Shown piece by piece: positions 1-9,847 of a stretch of DNA of 35,165 bases. Position 1 is the first letter of the stretch. Each line of letters begins with the position of its first letter. The stretch comes from Chromera velia. Its lineage: Eukaryota; Sar; Chromeraceae. The stretch covers positions 1 to 35,165 of the forward strand of contig JAHBMJ010000689.1 in NCBI GenBank assembly GCA_018398765.1, written 5' to 3'. A program made the translations under genes and the position numbers. The notes under the pieces are model-generated. The model was not told the DNA's origin, ran no database searches, and worked only from the letters and a program-made list of their open reading frames with translations.

Positions 1-2151
1 AACGAGCAGGCCGACAAACTCCGCAAGGAGATAGACGTGCTCTCTCCTCCTCCCCAGGCCAAGGGTGTCACTGGGGGTGCTGCTGAAGGTCGCCTACCTT
101 CGGTATTCCAGATGACCCCCCTTATGGATGGGGGGGTGTATCCTGCTGTGTCTCCCCCTGATCCTGCGATGGTGTCTGTAGGTGGGGGGGTGCATACTGG
201 TGATGTCAGGGCTCCGGGTGCTCCTGACATCTTCTCTTTCCTGGGAGTTAGGGAGTCGAGTGGAACTCAGGGGAGGCCCAAGTGTGACCCTGAGGATCCC
301 CTCATCGCCTACACCCTGGAGGAGATCTTGACATCGGTTGTGAGGACCTTTGTACAGATGCGAGATAAGGTTGTGGCGATGATCTTTGCGCACTTTTTCA
401 AGACGATCCAGTACTCGACCTCGGCCCTCATCCTGGAGTACGAGAGGATTGCCTGCAAGCCCTGTCGGTTCGGTACTTACACAAAGCTGCTGGCACATCA
501 TAAGCGTCTCTTGAACCACCTGGTTGAGGAGAACATCGTCCACGAGCTTGGCGTGAAGTACAGGCTCGGGCTCCTGACGGCACACCTGCCAAACGACCTC
601 ATCATGAGGTGGCAGGAGAGGCAGAACCCGGTGGACCTCACCAGTGAAGTGGAGATCATTAAGGAGATCCACGTCATCGCTGCCCAGGCGGAGACCTTCA
701 ACAAGTCTCTCGGGGATGCCTGGGACTGGGGCCTGGTTAAGGGAGCTCTCGTCGAGTACTTGAAGAGAGAGTGGGAACAGAAGGTGGCAACCTTCGGGGT
801 CAAGGACTCAGGAGGTGCCTCGCGGGGGGGTATCATCCCAAAGGTTCTTTTTGTGGCGTTCGCGGGGCCTGGGGGAGTCCCGCAGAGGAAGTCCCCTTCC
901 AAGGCAAAGGGGGGGAAACCCTCAGGAGGAAAGACCCCTGACTCTGGCGGGAAGGGCAGGGGCAACTCTGATCGCGGGAGGCAGGGCAGTGCAGGAGGAG
1001 GTTTCGGCAAGGGGGATGGCGGGGGGAGCTCCAATCGGGAGCACTCTCCTGGGTCAAATTCCTCTGCTCCCTCCAGCAGATACAATGACAAGGGGGTGGA
1101 AGGAAAGGATCGTCCTCCCACTCAGGCCGTTGTCAACCCCAGGGGCCCCAACAGGAACCCCGTTCTCGATCGATATGGTGTCCAACACCGGGACAGCTCT
1201 GGGTTGGATGCATTCATCGGGACGATGGCAGGACCTGGAGAAACTCCCATCACACCCGGTTAGTGGGATGGAGAGTTTGGGTCTCTGTGGGATAAAGCGT
1301 GTTGGGATCCTGCCAGCAGGAAAAGCCTTTCCCACGGGTTACCGTACCGCGATAGGCAGTGCCTGAGATGCAACCGTCCGGACAGACATGCAAAGTGGGG
1401 GGGCCATGGGGCCTGTCCTTGGATTCGGAAGAAGGACGGCTGCCCATCGTGTAGAACGATAGGCCATGCTCCCAACAACTGCCCTGACGAGAATGCGAAG
1501 AAGCGGTGGATGATGAAGCAGATGGACAAGACCGGGCAGGACAGGGGCGGCTCGGAGGGCCGCCCTAAGGGTCCTCCGGGAGGAGGAGGCCATGAAGGCA
1601 GCTCCGAAGACCGTCAAGAGTCTCCCTATCCTGGTCGTGAGGGCGGCTCAGGGGGGAGAGGAGGCGGTGGGGGTCGCAGCCGTGGTGGGCGCACCCTTTC
1701 TCCCGGCAGGTTCAACAATGAGAACTTCGAGAAGAAGAACTCAGACTCCAGACAGGCGCAGCGGGGGGGTAGTGTCCCTCCTGTGTCCTCGCAGACTGTC
1801 GGTCCTGGGGGTCAGGACGATGATGATGATGTCGTAGTGACGGGTGGCGTCTCACGTAGGCAGGGGGACTCGTTCGACCTGACTATCCACGCGTCCAAGG
1901 GTGAGGAGAAGACCCCTCACGGGGAGGGGTCTCTCGGAAAGGTCCGCTTTGCAGACTGCCTTGGCCTTCCTTTGTACTATGAGCCGGGAGCCAAGTATTC
2001 GCCCGACTACGACACAACGACCTTCCACGTGTGGCATGATGGGGCTATGGAGCGCCTGTCTGCTTGGGATCCTGTTGGGAACCACACGGGGGTCGATGTA
2101 TGGTCCCAGGAGAGAAGGAGTCCGTGGAGCCTGGTAAACGATCTTGTTTGA
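1..2151 (+). CDS. Gag-like protein with CCHC zinc knuckle, interrupted by one UAG
   Basis: The frame is open from base 1 and has no ATG in the window, so it is partial. A helical capsid-like region (about 300-800) is followed by a long Gly/Lys/Ser/Arg-rich basic stretch (about 800-1130). Downstream is a Cys/His region: a CLRC pair at 1360-1371, then [14 protein letters not shown] at 1441-1482, an exact C-x2-C-x4-H-x4-C retroviral-type knuckle expected to bind element RNA. A single in-frame TAG at 1261-1263 separates the capsid part from the knuckle; the frame continues cleanly beyond it. A second Gly/Arg-rich tail follows, then a more ordinary region, and the frame ends at TGA 2149-2151, directly before the protease/integrase frame. 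The capsid fold is inferred from position and not proven. Confidence 0.8.
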
Positions 2152-3871
2152 CGAGCCTGAACGGACAGGCTTGGAACGTATGGGGTGGGCTATCTTCCCT
2201 GCAGGTTTGGAGACTTGCATGATAGTCATGCAAGCCATCCAGTCAGAGTTCACTGCGGGAAGAGTCCAGCGCATCAGGGATATGATGAAGGAGCAGGACC
2301 CCCATCTCCCTGAGTCCATCTCTCGCATGCGGGGACCGGAGGACGAGACCACCATGGGAGCGGTACCCTCTGGTTCGAAGTCTGCTGTCTACATGGTTTC
2401 CCAGTATGAGAGTGAACTGATGAACGACCTGAACAGGACCCGGCGACGGCCTGGATTTCCGGAGAAGTTCGAGGTCTACCAGGTTTCGGGAAATGCGAGA
2501 TCTAACAACCCCGAGTACAGGGTCATCAAGATCCATATTGACTCCTGTACGTTCGGGAACCTCATTTCCTGGAGGAAGGTAAGGAGCCTTATCCGTGCCT
2601 TTGGGGGGCCGGATATTCCGGACTGGATGGGTTTGTTCACGGGGGGTGTTGGGGAGGAGGGGGACGGGCCCCCGGACGGGGGGCTTCCCAGAAAGACGCG
2701 GCACCGGCACTATGAGCATCTTGTCATGGGACAAGATTTCATTGAGTGGAAGGTGCAGCTGGAGATGCCCCTCCAGTCGTGGGGACTGGGCGATGAGGCG
2801 GTGTTCTCTTGTCCTGCGATTCTTGGCATCCGGTTTGGGACTCATGACCCTTCCGGCGCTCCAAAGAACATTGTCGTCCCCTGCCTCCTCCACATGGTTG
2901 ATCAGCCGAACCTCTCTGACGTGCTGATTCGAAATGCTCCTGGTGCAGGCCTCTTCGTCCCTCGTTCTTCGCCGAAGGATGTCCTTCCCGCCTACCGCAT
3001 GTGGACTGAGAAGACGAAGGAGGAGAGGCAGATCTCACATAGGGTGAGGCTGTCTATGGACCTGATGTACCAGGAGGGGGTGCGTCAGGGCATTCCGCAG
3101 GTTGATGTTGAGGTCATGGACACCCCCTTCAAGGTGGGGGCACCGGAGGCCTGCATCATCCACAAGCCCTGGGGAGAGAGGCCGGATGGGTACGGCCTCA
3201 ACCACCTCCCTCGAGCCGTGTATGACCGCAGCCCACACTACAAGGCCGTCCCGAACGAGTCCTTCGAGCACTTCCTTGGGGGCGGTCCCCAAGGAGGTTC
3301 ATGTAGGTACCGGTTCCAGTCACTGGAGGAGGTGTGGGACCGGCGGAACAAGGTGCAGAGGATGAGGCAGCAGAGGGATCCTTATGAGAGGATTCCTCGA
3401 ACCCTTCTCCCCGACGTGTTGAAGAAGAGGTCGGCCAAGAAGGACTTTAGGGCCACTCCCGATAGTGTTGAGGTCCCAGTGGCTGCCTACCCGATCACGT
3501 ATTGGGTCGTGGGTGGATGGACTGCCTCGGAACTGGCGGACACCGACCACTGTCAGCAAGGTCCCTTTCTCGCAGTGAGAAAGTTTGATGCTGGGGATGC
3601 TGACCACTTCAAACTATGGGACTACGGGTTCGAATGGACGCACCTGGCTGCCTTCTCGGCCGTCATGGTCGACCAACAGCGTGAGGTGATGGCGCTGCAC
3701 GCGCGCTACGGACACCAGAACTTCGACGATCTCAAGGAAACTCTCGCGGCTGAGGGCATTGACGTCGATGAGGACTGCAGAAGGTGGGTTTCTGCGTGTC
3801 CTCTCTGTCAGCTGAAGAACGCGATCACTCCCCGGATTCACAAGAGGAGTGAAAAGCTGTCGACAGATTGA
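2138..3871 (+). CDS. Pol N-terminal part: degenerate aspartic protease and integrase HHCC finger
   Basis: This frame is +1 relative to Gag and opens just after a TAA at 2135-2137, so it overlaps the Gag end by only 14 nt. Near 2537-2570 it reads [11 protein letters not shown], which sits where copia proteases have Asp-Ser/Thr-Gly. The Asp and Ser are present, but the catalytic-loop glycine is missing or replaced by Cys. The C-terminus carries a pre-integrase zinc finger: HARYGH (His 3698-3700 and 3713-3715) and CPLC (3797-3808), an H-x4-H...C-x2-C pattern. The frame stops at TGA 3869-3871 and the integrase core continues in another frame. Residues between the protease and the finger (about 2600-3650) are unrecognised. 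Confidence 0.78.
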   Translation, partial: TILFDEPERTGLERMGWAIFPAGLETCMIVMQAIQSEFTAGRVQRIRDMMKEQDPHLPESISRMRGPEDETTMGAVPSGSKSAVYMVSQYESELMNDLNRTRRRPGFPEKFEVYQVSGNARSNNPEYRVIKIHIDSCTFGNLISWRKVRSLIRAFGGPDIPDWMGLFTGGVGEEGDGPPDGGLPRKTRHRHYEHLVMGQDFIEWKVQLEMPLQSWGLGDEAVFSCPAILGIRFGTHDPSGAPKNIVVPCLLHMVDQPNLSDVLIRNAPGAGLFVPRSSPKDVLPAYRMWTEKTKEERQISHRVRLSMDLMYQEGVRQGIPQVDVEVMDTPFKVGAPEACIIHKPWGERPDGYGLNHLPRAVYDRSPHYKAVPNESFEHFLGGGPQGGSCRYRFQSLEEVWDRRNKVQRMRQQRDPYERIPRTLLPDVLKKRSAKKDFRATPDSVEVPVAAYPITYWVVGGWTASELADTDHCQQGPFLAVRKFDAGDADHFKLWDYGFEWTHLAAFSAVMVDQQREVMALHARYGHQNFDDLKETLAAEGIDVDEDCRRWVSACPLCQLKNAITPRIHKRSEKLSTD

Positions 3872-4588
3872 AGGCCGATCAAGAGAACGGATTGTCGACA
3901 TCTGGTTCTTCAAGGACCTTCTCGCAAAGGCCGAGACAGGGGGCTTCGGGATGATGGTCGTCCTCTACGAGCCAGGAACCGGGTTCTGTCTGGCCTACCG
4001 AGCTAAGGAGAAGGATGAGGCTTCCCTCATCGACTGTGCACATTACTTTGCTCGCTGGCTGGGGCGTCTGCACCTGGTGTGCATGGATGGAGAGAAGGCC
4101 GGAACGGGTGCCTCCTTCCAGTTGTGGCTCCAGGGGGACGGGTCCCCTGGACTCCACCCTATCGAGTACCATCAGGGACCTCCGTACGTTGGCAAGGGTC
4201 TGCAGGCTCTGGTCGAACGCTGCATTTGCAGCAATGTCGCAGCAATGCAGCAATGTTGGAGGGAGTGGCCCTCCTCATGTCGGACCCGAACCACCGGTTT
4301 CCCCTTGCTGTGATTCACCTCGTGGCGATGGGGGAACGTTGGGGGTATTCCTGTACGTTTCACAGAACGGTGGGGGGCATCCCTTTTACCCTAACCTTTT
4401 GGAGAGCGCCTCCTGGATGGAGAGTGGGGAACACCGCGGTGGTGTCCATGCTTTCCCTGGGAACGGAGTTGCGCGGAGTCATTACAGTTTTTGGCTCTGC
4501 TCACACACGATGTTGTCGTGGTTTTCCACAGGCACAAGGAGAAAAACGTTCAAGAGGAACGTTTTACTGTCCTGCAGGTCCATCCTAA
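3849..4588 (+). pseudogene. Integrase catalytic core (DDE), frameshifted
   Basis: The frame has moved by +1 from the zinc-finger part. The catalytic triad of an rve-type integrase core is visible: Asp in IVDIWFF (3897-3899), Asp in CMDGEK (4086-4088) and Glu in LVERC (4215-4217), with the usual His-Pro between the last two. Just after the Glu, the 8-bp word CAGCAATG is duplicated in tandem (4240-4247 and 4248-4255). This shifts the frame by exactly two bases into the frame that runs to 4588. A further shift lies near a run of five T (about 4486-4490), after which the spacer frame continues. The family role is insertion of element cDNA into host DNA; this copy could not make the domain without recoding. 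Confidence 0.75.
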
Positions 4589-7040
4589 GCATCTGCAGAC
4601 GGTCCCGGACAACCTCCGCCTCTGGGGGGGGCCTCGATTCGATCAAGACGGTACCATCCTCCTGGCTCCAGCGGGTGGAGACCAGGAGGATCCCCGACTC
4701 TGGAAAACTTCTGCAAGGCAGGAGGGGGGCACAGGAGCTCGCTACTGCAGACGGGCAGGTAGGAGCGACCTCGGTCACAGGGGATTCCCTCTAGTCCTTC
4801 CGGGCACATCTCCGGTGGGACGGTACGAGGGGTTGCAGCGAGGGACACAGTGGCCGGCGAGGAAATTTTCTTTCCAACTGGCGGATGAGGGCGAAGGTGT
4901 TGTGGGCTTGCGGGAAGCCCCTCGCCTCACTTACCTTCGTGAGAGCCATCAGGAGATTTCGAGCACGGAGGCGCAGGCATCGGCTTCATCATCGTCTTCC
5001 TCTGCCCTCCCCTCTTCCTCTGCCCTTCCCTCTGCACTGCCTCCCTCCCTCCCTCCCCCTGCTCCTGCAGAGCCCTCCAACCCCTCCCCTGCTCAGGCCG
5101 AGGCCTCGGTAAGGAAAGCAGGGGCGGCGGGCGCCTGAGCACGGTCTCCCTCTCCTGCTGTGTCCAACAGGGCTTCCGTCGACTCCGGGGAGTCGCCGCT
5201 GCCGGATTTCTTTGTCCCGCTCGGCTCCTCGATGAAGGGGACCATCCTAGACCCGCCAAGCCCTGGAGTGCTGCGCACGCCTGGGACGGTGCGGCAGGAC
5301 AATGATCACGCTCCTTCGCGGGGAAGGTGGGTGAAGGATCCAGGCCCCGTCTTTTATGACGAGAAGGGGAACCGCCTCCTGGGGGCCGACGGGGAGCCCC
5401 TGGGGTACAATTGGAAGATGGAGCGGCCGGTGTTCATGACGTACCGCCGGGGGGTGTATGACGCTTGGACTCGTCGTTTCGCGCTCATGCTCCACCCCGA
5501 TCTGGGGGAAATCACTCAGGGAGAGGTTTTGGACACCCTCAAGAACTACTTGGCACTCCGACTGACGACGGGCGTCAAGGGGGACTCGTGGAGAAGCAGG
5601 AGTGCTATAAGGACGCAAGAAGAAATCCAGGAAGCACGTGGGGTATTCCTTGGAGACATAGGCTTCGATTTTGAGGAGGAGAGCCTCAAGAAGATCATGT
5701 CACAGAACTAGGGCGTCTATCTGCACTCACCTCCACAGCCCCGTCGGATTGAGATCCCAGAGGGATGGACCACTTCGATGAGTCTCCGAGTCTCCATTGC
5801 TCCTGATACGGCTGGGGGTAAGCGTAGGGGGCGATACTACATGCACACGGCGCTCAACTACTTGGACAGGCCCAAGTAGGAGTAGATCGAGGCTGATAGG
5901 GAATTGAGAGAGACAGACAGTCTGTCTCGGATTGAGCCCCCGGGAGCCAAGTATGCCTACTGGACCCCTTTGGACGGGAAGTTCTGGACAGTCGGGCTGT
6001 CCATGGCTGTTGGTTTTCCCGAGAGGTACTACGGGTACAAGCGGATCGAGTTCCAGAACTATGTTCTTCCGAGCTCCTATGACCCGGATCCGGTGGCTGC
6101 AAGCATTCGGGCGTACACGGAAGGAGGAGATCGGATGATGGAACACTTTCAGGATATATTCTGGGGGACAGAAAGCAACGAAGATAAGAAGGCATGGTGT
6201 CTCATCTGTGAGATGTGCTACCAGGTCAGGTGTATATTCCACCGGTCGAAGCACCACGATGACCGCTCACGCCCTATCGTGTTCGAGAGAGAAGACCCCA
6301 TGGTAGAGGTCGTCCCTTCCAAGGACCCCAGGGACAGGGTTGATAAGAACGAGGTCGGCCGCGGGGACCGAGCTTAGGAGGAGCTCTCGGATGCGTCTGT
6401 GGCAAAGATAGGCAGAGACAGAAGGGGAGGGGAAGGGTCCCCTTGCACTCGTGTTTCGGATGCTGAGGATGAGGAGAATGACGAAGACACCTTCGCTTCT
6501 GAATCTCTGCTGTGGGGCAGAACGAGCGGGTCAAACCCAGACGATGGAGATGATGGGGGGGATCCTGCTGACAGAGATGGGGGTCAAGGGGACACTTTCC
6601 CAGACGATTCTCCGCACGACCCACCTCTAGGGGGTTGTTCTGGAGGAGACTAGGGCGGGAGAACTGATGTTAAGGGAGGTGGAGATGGTGGGGAGGACGT
6701 TCCTCCTGGATCTTCCTAAGCTCTACATCACGGCATCTCCATGGGGGAGAGGGCCCGCCTCCGTCTATCTGCTCGCAGACGACCGCGAAGATTGTTTGTG
6801 AGAAGGATCTTCTCCGGGGACGACGGAGACGACGAAAGAGGGGCAGAGTCTTCTGCTGAGAGGGGTAGAGGTGACGAATCGGAACCGGAGGATAGGCCGA
6901 TTGACCCTTCACGCACCCGGGGGGCGCAGATAGGTCCCGGTCCGAACAAGGAACTCCCATCCAAAAGAGGAGAGTTTTGGGTCCAGCTGCGCTGGAGTTC
7001 TCCTCGTATGATCGTCAGCCAATGGAGGCCCACCCCGTAA
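4491..7040 (+). pseudogene. Integrase-to-reverse-transcriptase spacer, first part, many in-frame stops
   Basis: One reading frame stays protein-like for about 2.5 kb but is cut by TGA 5136-5138, TAG 5709-5711, TAG 5877-5879, TAG 5883-5885, TAG 6375-6377, TAG 6651-6653 and TAA 6717-6719. It contains a Ser/Ala/Pro-rich stretch (about 4970-5100), two more ordered-looking segments (about 5310-5700 and 5900-6300, aromatic-rich, with a CLICEMC cysteine cluster near 6210) and acidic Asp/Gly-rich stretches (about 6450-6900). I recognise no domain. Copia elements usually have a few hundred residues here, so this is unusually long. The position fits an extended integrase C-terminus and linker. Confidence 0.55.
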
Positions 7041-8185
7041 AGGGGGCAGTTGTCCAGAAAGACAACAGGAGAAAGCTTGTGGCCCTCCATTCAAAGGCGC
7101 GTAGGAGCTATGGATGGGTAGACCTCACACCTGATCTTTTGGTAAGGGACCCCCTCGCTTTCAAGGTCAAGGAAATCAGGGATAGGAGAGTGAAGCGGTC
7201 GTCCATCAAGCACGTGTTCGACATTCGGGGAGGTAGAGTCCCCAAAGAGGCTGTGCGCATGATTGACGACCCCGTCCAGCTCTGCGAAGTTGGAGTTTGA
7301 AAACTGCCGGAGGAAGAAAGAGTAGAGGGTGCAAAGGGCGCTGCAGACGCGGTTTCTGCAGGTCCCTCCGCATCGTCGTCTTCCTCTGCTGTGCCTTCCT
7401 CTTCTGTTGTCCCTGCTATGCCTCCTGTCGAGGGGGAGTCACGTGTTGTCCCCGAGGCTGCTGAGTCTCAACCTGGTGTTCCTTTGAACGCAGGCAGAGA
7501 GGAGCAAGCGGAGGATCATGGGGGTCCTCCTGCTGCCGAGGGGGCATCTGATGAAGGGAATGAGGTTGGGGGAGTTGAGCCACTAGGCCCTATTGCGGAG
7601 AATGTGGAGACGGATGAGGAGCCTCCGTCTATGGTTGCGTCTACGGACAGGGACGGGTATGTCTCGGAAGCAAGCTTATCAATGTTTGAGGCAAGCGGCC
7701 TGGGCTCCGGGAGCGACAGCAGCTCCTCGGATGATGAGTGGGGTGTCCTGGGGGGTGGAAAACTTCCCAGGGCAGGAGAAGGACCCGCCGTGAGGCAGAA
7801 CCTGCCCAAGGAGGAGGTTGAGAAGATGAACAAAGTAGATGAGGTTTTGCAAGGCCCACAGTGGGAGCGGTTCAACACCCTCTGTGCGATGGAGGTTTTG
7901 AGGGAGGAGCGAGCAAGGAGAGTACCCGAGGTGACGGGGAGGAACTGGAATGATGATTTCTGGGAGGAGAGAGGCATTCCATCGTTCGCTGGGGCGATGA
8001 CGTGGGAGAGGGAAGAGGGCAGTCCCAAACGGGATGGGATACCTAAGAGCCCCACCAGGAGTAGGTGGTATGGACTTTCTTACCTGTCTTGCCTTTCATC
8101 CAGGAACCCTCGGTCAGGTTTCCTGTTCATGGGAGCTGCCATGTACGAGGAGGAGATGAGCCGTTTTAAGAAGGGCTCCACCTAG
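6977..8185 (+). pseudogene. Integrase-to-reverse-transcriptase spacer, second part
   Basis: The coding frame moves by one base between 6977 and 7040 and then continues to the reverse transcriptase. It is interrupted by TGA 7298-7300 and TAG 8183-8185. The composition is low-complexity Ser/Glu/Pro/Gly-rich (about 7350-7800), then a charged helical segment (about 7800-8180). After the TAG the same frame runs directly into the reverse transcriptase. No known domain is recognised. It is most simply the flexible linker before the polymerase domain. Confidence 0.55.
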
Positions 8186-9814
8186 CTCCCCGCCATAAAG
8201 GAGCAGATCGACTCGGGGTCTCACAAGCTCGCTGCCCTGAAGGAGTGGCTGGTGAACATTGTGGGAAATCGAACGCTCGGCAGGAAGATCAAGAGGAACG
8301 AGGTTTGGGCGGTCGTTGGCATGGGCTGGCGATGCACTTGGAAAGAGACGGACGATGGGGGCCGGAAGCCTAAGGCGAGGTTTTTCGTAAAGGGCTTCCT
8401 GGATGGCCGACTCGTTGACACCTACGTCGGAACGCCTTCCGTCGCGGGGATTAACACCGTCTGCCTTTTCATTGTGTCCACAGGAATGGAGATGGGGGCG
8501 GCGGATATGACCGCTGCCTTCTTGACCTCTAAAGATCATAACGCCGAGCGGGTCGGCACGACACTGCCCTCTGTGCTGCCTCGAATCCCTGAGGTGAACC
8601 CCTTCAAGGACATCCCTGACAACAAGTACGAGGAGCTGAGGAGGATGGCGGCCGAGTACAAGCCCGGGGGCACGTACTTAGTGGAGATGGGCCTCTACGG
8701 ACTGCCCTGTGCGGCCCAGCTTTTCGACCATAAGTTGGAGTGGGTGTGCAAGGAGTTGGGGTTCAAGCGTGTGGACACGGCCATCGCAGTCAAGGCTCCC
8801 CCTGAGGGAGGGAGAGCCCAAGCCATCGTCATGAACTGGATAGACGATTTGCTGACTGGAGCCCCTCCGAAGGAGCACAAGGCCCTTCAGGAGACCCTCA
8901 ACCAGAGGCTGGGCTTTGGGTCCGTGTGTGTGATTGGGGAGGGATCAGAGAGGAAGTTTTCTGGAGTGGACATCTCCAGAGTCTCCACGGAGGAGATTCA
9001 CCTCTCCCAGGTCTCGTACCTCGAGAACATAGACACCGCTCCTCTATGGGAGATTTTGAAGGAGAAGCGTCCGAGCAAACCCTGGAAGGGTTTGAACGGC
9101 AAGAGTGCTGAGCCCTCCACCGAGGAAGAGGTCGACAACCAGTATGAGAAGCCGATCCGTACTGGAGTCGGGACTCTGCAGTGGAGGGTGAGGATGAATC
9201 CGCTCCATGCAGTTTGGGGCCACACGGTAGCGCAGTCGATTTCGAAGCCCTCCAGACGCGTCCTCAAGATGGTCGTGCGAATTATCGAGATGCTGAAGGG
9301 GCACCCTGATAAGCGGGTGTTCACGAGCGTGGGGCTCGTGCCCGTCGTGGACGCGTACTTCGATGCAGCGTTCAAGTTCGCGACCTACGCTGCACGGTTG
9401 GGTTATGTTGTCAAGATCCTGCACTCGATCGAGCTGCGAGGGGACCTACGGTCCCTCCTGGAGAACTGGATCGCGTGGGCCACCAAGAGGGCGGGCAGGA
9501 AGGTCGGGTCTTCCACCGCCGGGGAGGTGCTCGCCTTTGAGTTTCTTCTCAAGAAGCTCTTCGGCATCGTTGCCCTCGTTAAGGTAATGTGGGGCCTCAA
9601 GAAGGTCCGTGTGATCGTTTACACGGACTCCGGCCCCCTTCATGACCAGTTCCGGTCTGGCAAGGCCCAGACCGATGCGACCATGCAGGGCGTTTTGGAG
9701 TGGTGCATTCAGGAGATGCGTGTCCTTGGGGCAGATCTCCAGTGGATTGCACGATCGAAGAATGTGGCGAACGTGATGACTAAGTACACCCTCCCCGGTG
9801 GGGAGATGGCGTGA
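8186..9814 (+). CDS. Reverse transcriptase (RVT_2) and RNase H of copia-type Pol
   Basis: This is the longest uninterrupted part of Pol, about 540 codons in the same frame as the spacer upstream, ending at TGA 9812-9814. Expected RVT_2 motifs appear in order: a KARFFVKGF segment like the copia KARLVAKGF, ADMTAAFL (first catalytic Asp, 8504-8506), MGLYGLPCAAQLF, and WIDDLLTG (catalytic Asp pair, 8843-8848; IDD in place of the usual VDD). RNase H follows with VVDAYFDAAF, the acidic TAGEVLAFEF, VIVYTDSG and the C-terminal ARSKNVANVMTK segment. Catalytic residues of both domains look intact. The enzymes copy element RNA into cDNA inside virus-like particles. As part of a polyprotein it has no start of its own. 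Confidence 0.92.
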   Translation, partial: LPAIKEQIDSGSHKLAALKEWLVNIVGNRTLGRKIKRNEVWAVVGMGWRCTWKETDDGGRKPKARFFVKGFLDGRLVDTYVGTPSVAGINTVCLFIVSTGMEMGAADMTAAFLTSKDHNAERVGTTLPSVLPRIPEVNPFKDIPDNKYEELRRMAAEYKPGGTYLVEMGLYGLPCAAQLFDHKLEWVCKELGFKRVDTAIAVKAPPEGGRAQAIVMNWIDDLLTGAPPKEHKALQETLNQRLGFGSVCVIGEGSERKFSGVDISRVSTEEIHLSQVSYLENIDTAPLWEILKEKRPSKPWKGLNGKSAEPSTEEEVDNQYEKPIRTGVGTLQWRVRMNPLHAVWGHTVAQSISKPSRRVLKMVVRIIEMLKGHPDKRVFTSVGLVPVVDAYFDAAFKFATYAARLGYVVKILHSIELRGDLRSLLENWIAWATKRAGRKVGSSTAGEVLAFEFLLKKLFGIVALVKVMWGLKKVRVIVYTDSGPLHDQFRSGKAQTDATMQGVLEWCIQEMRVLGADLQWIARSKNVANVMTKYTLPGGEMA

Positions 9815-9835
9815 ATCCGGCGGCGTGGAACTTCT

Positions 9836-9847
9836 GGAGGGGAGGGG
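9836..9847 (+). promoter_or_regulatory. Polypurine tract (plus-strand primer) of the retrotransposon
   Basis: GGAGGGGAGGGG lies 21 bases after the Pol stop codon and is followed directly by TG, the usual first dinucleotide of an LTR. Polypurine tracts resist RNase H and prime plus-strand DNA. A second tract ending near 10928 is also followed by TG, so this assignment is probable but not unique. Confidence 0.55.

Noticed and set aside
498-1121. 207-codon minus-strand frame opposite Gag
   Set aside because: It is Pro/Leu/Ser-rich antisense of a Gly/Lys-rich coding stretch; the + strand has the zinc knuckle and continuity with Pol.
5109-5170. A possible 62-nt intron (GTAAGG...AACAG) that would remove the TGA at 5136
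   Set aside because: Removing 62 bases puts the downstream sequence in the wrong frame, whereas simple reading through the TGA keeps the protein-like frame.
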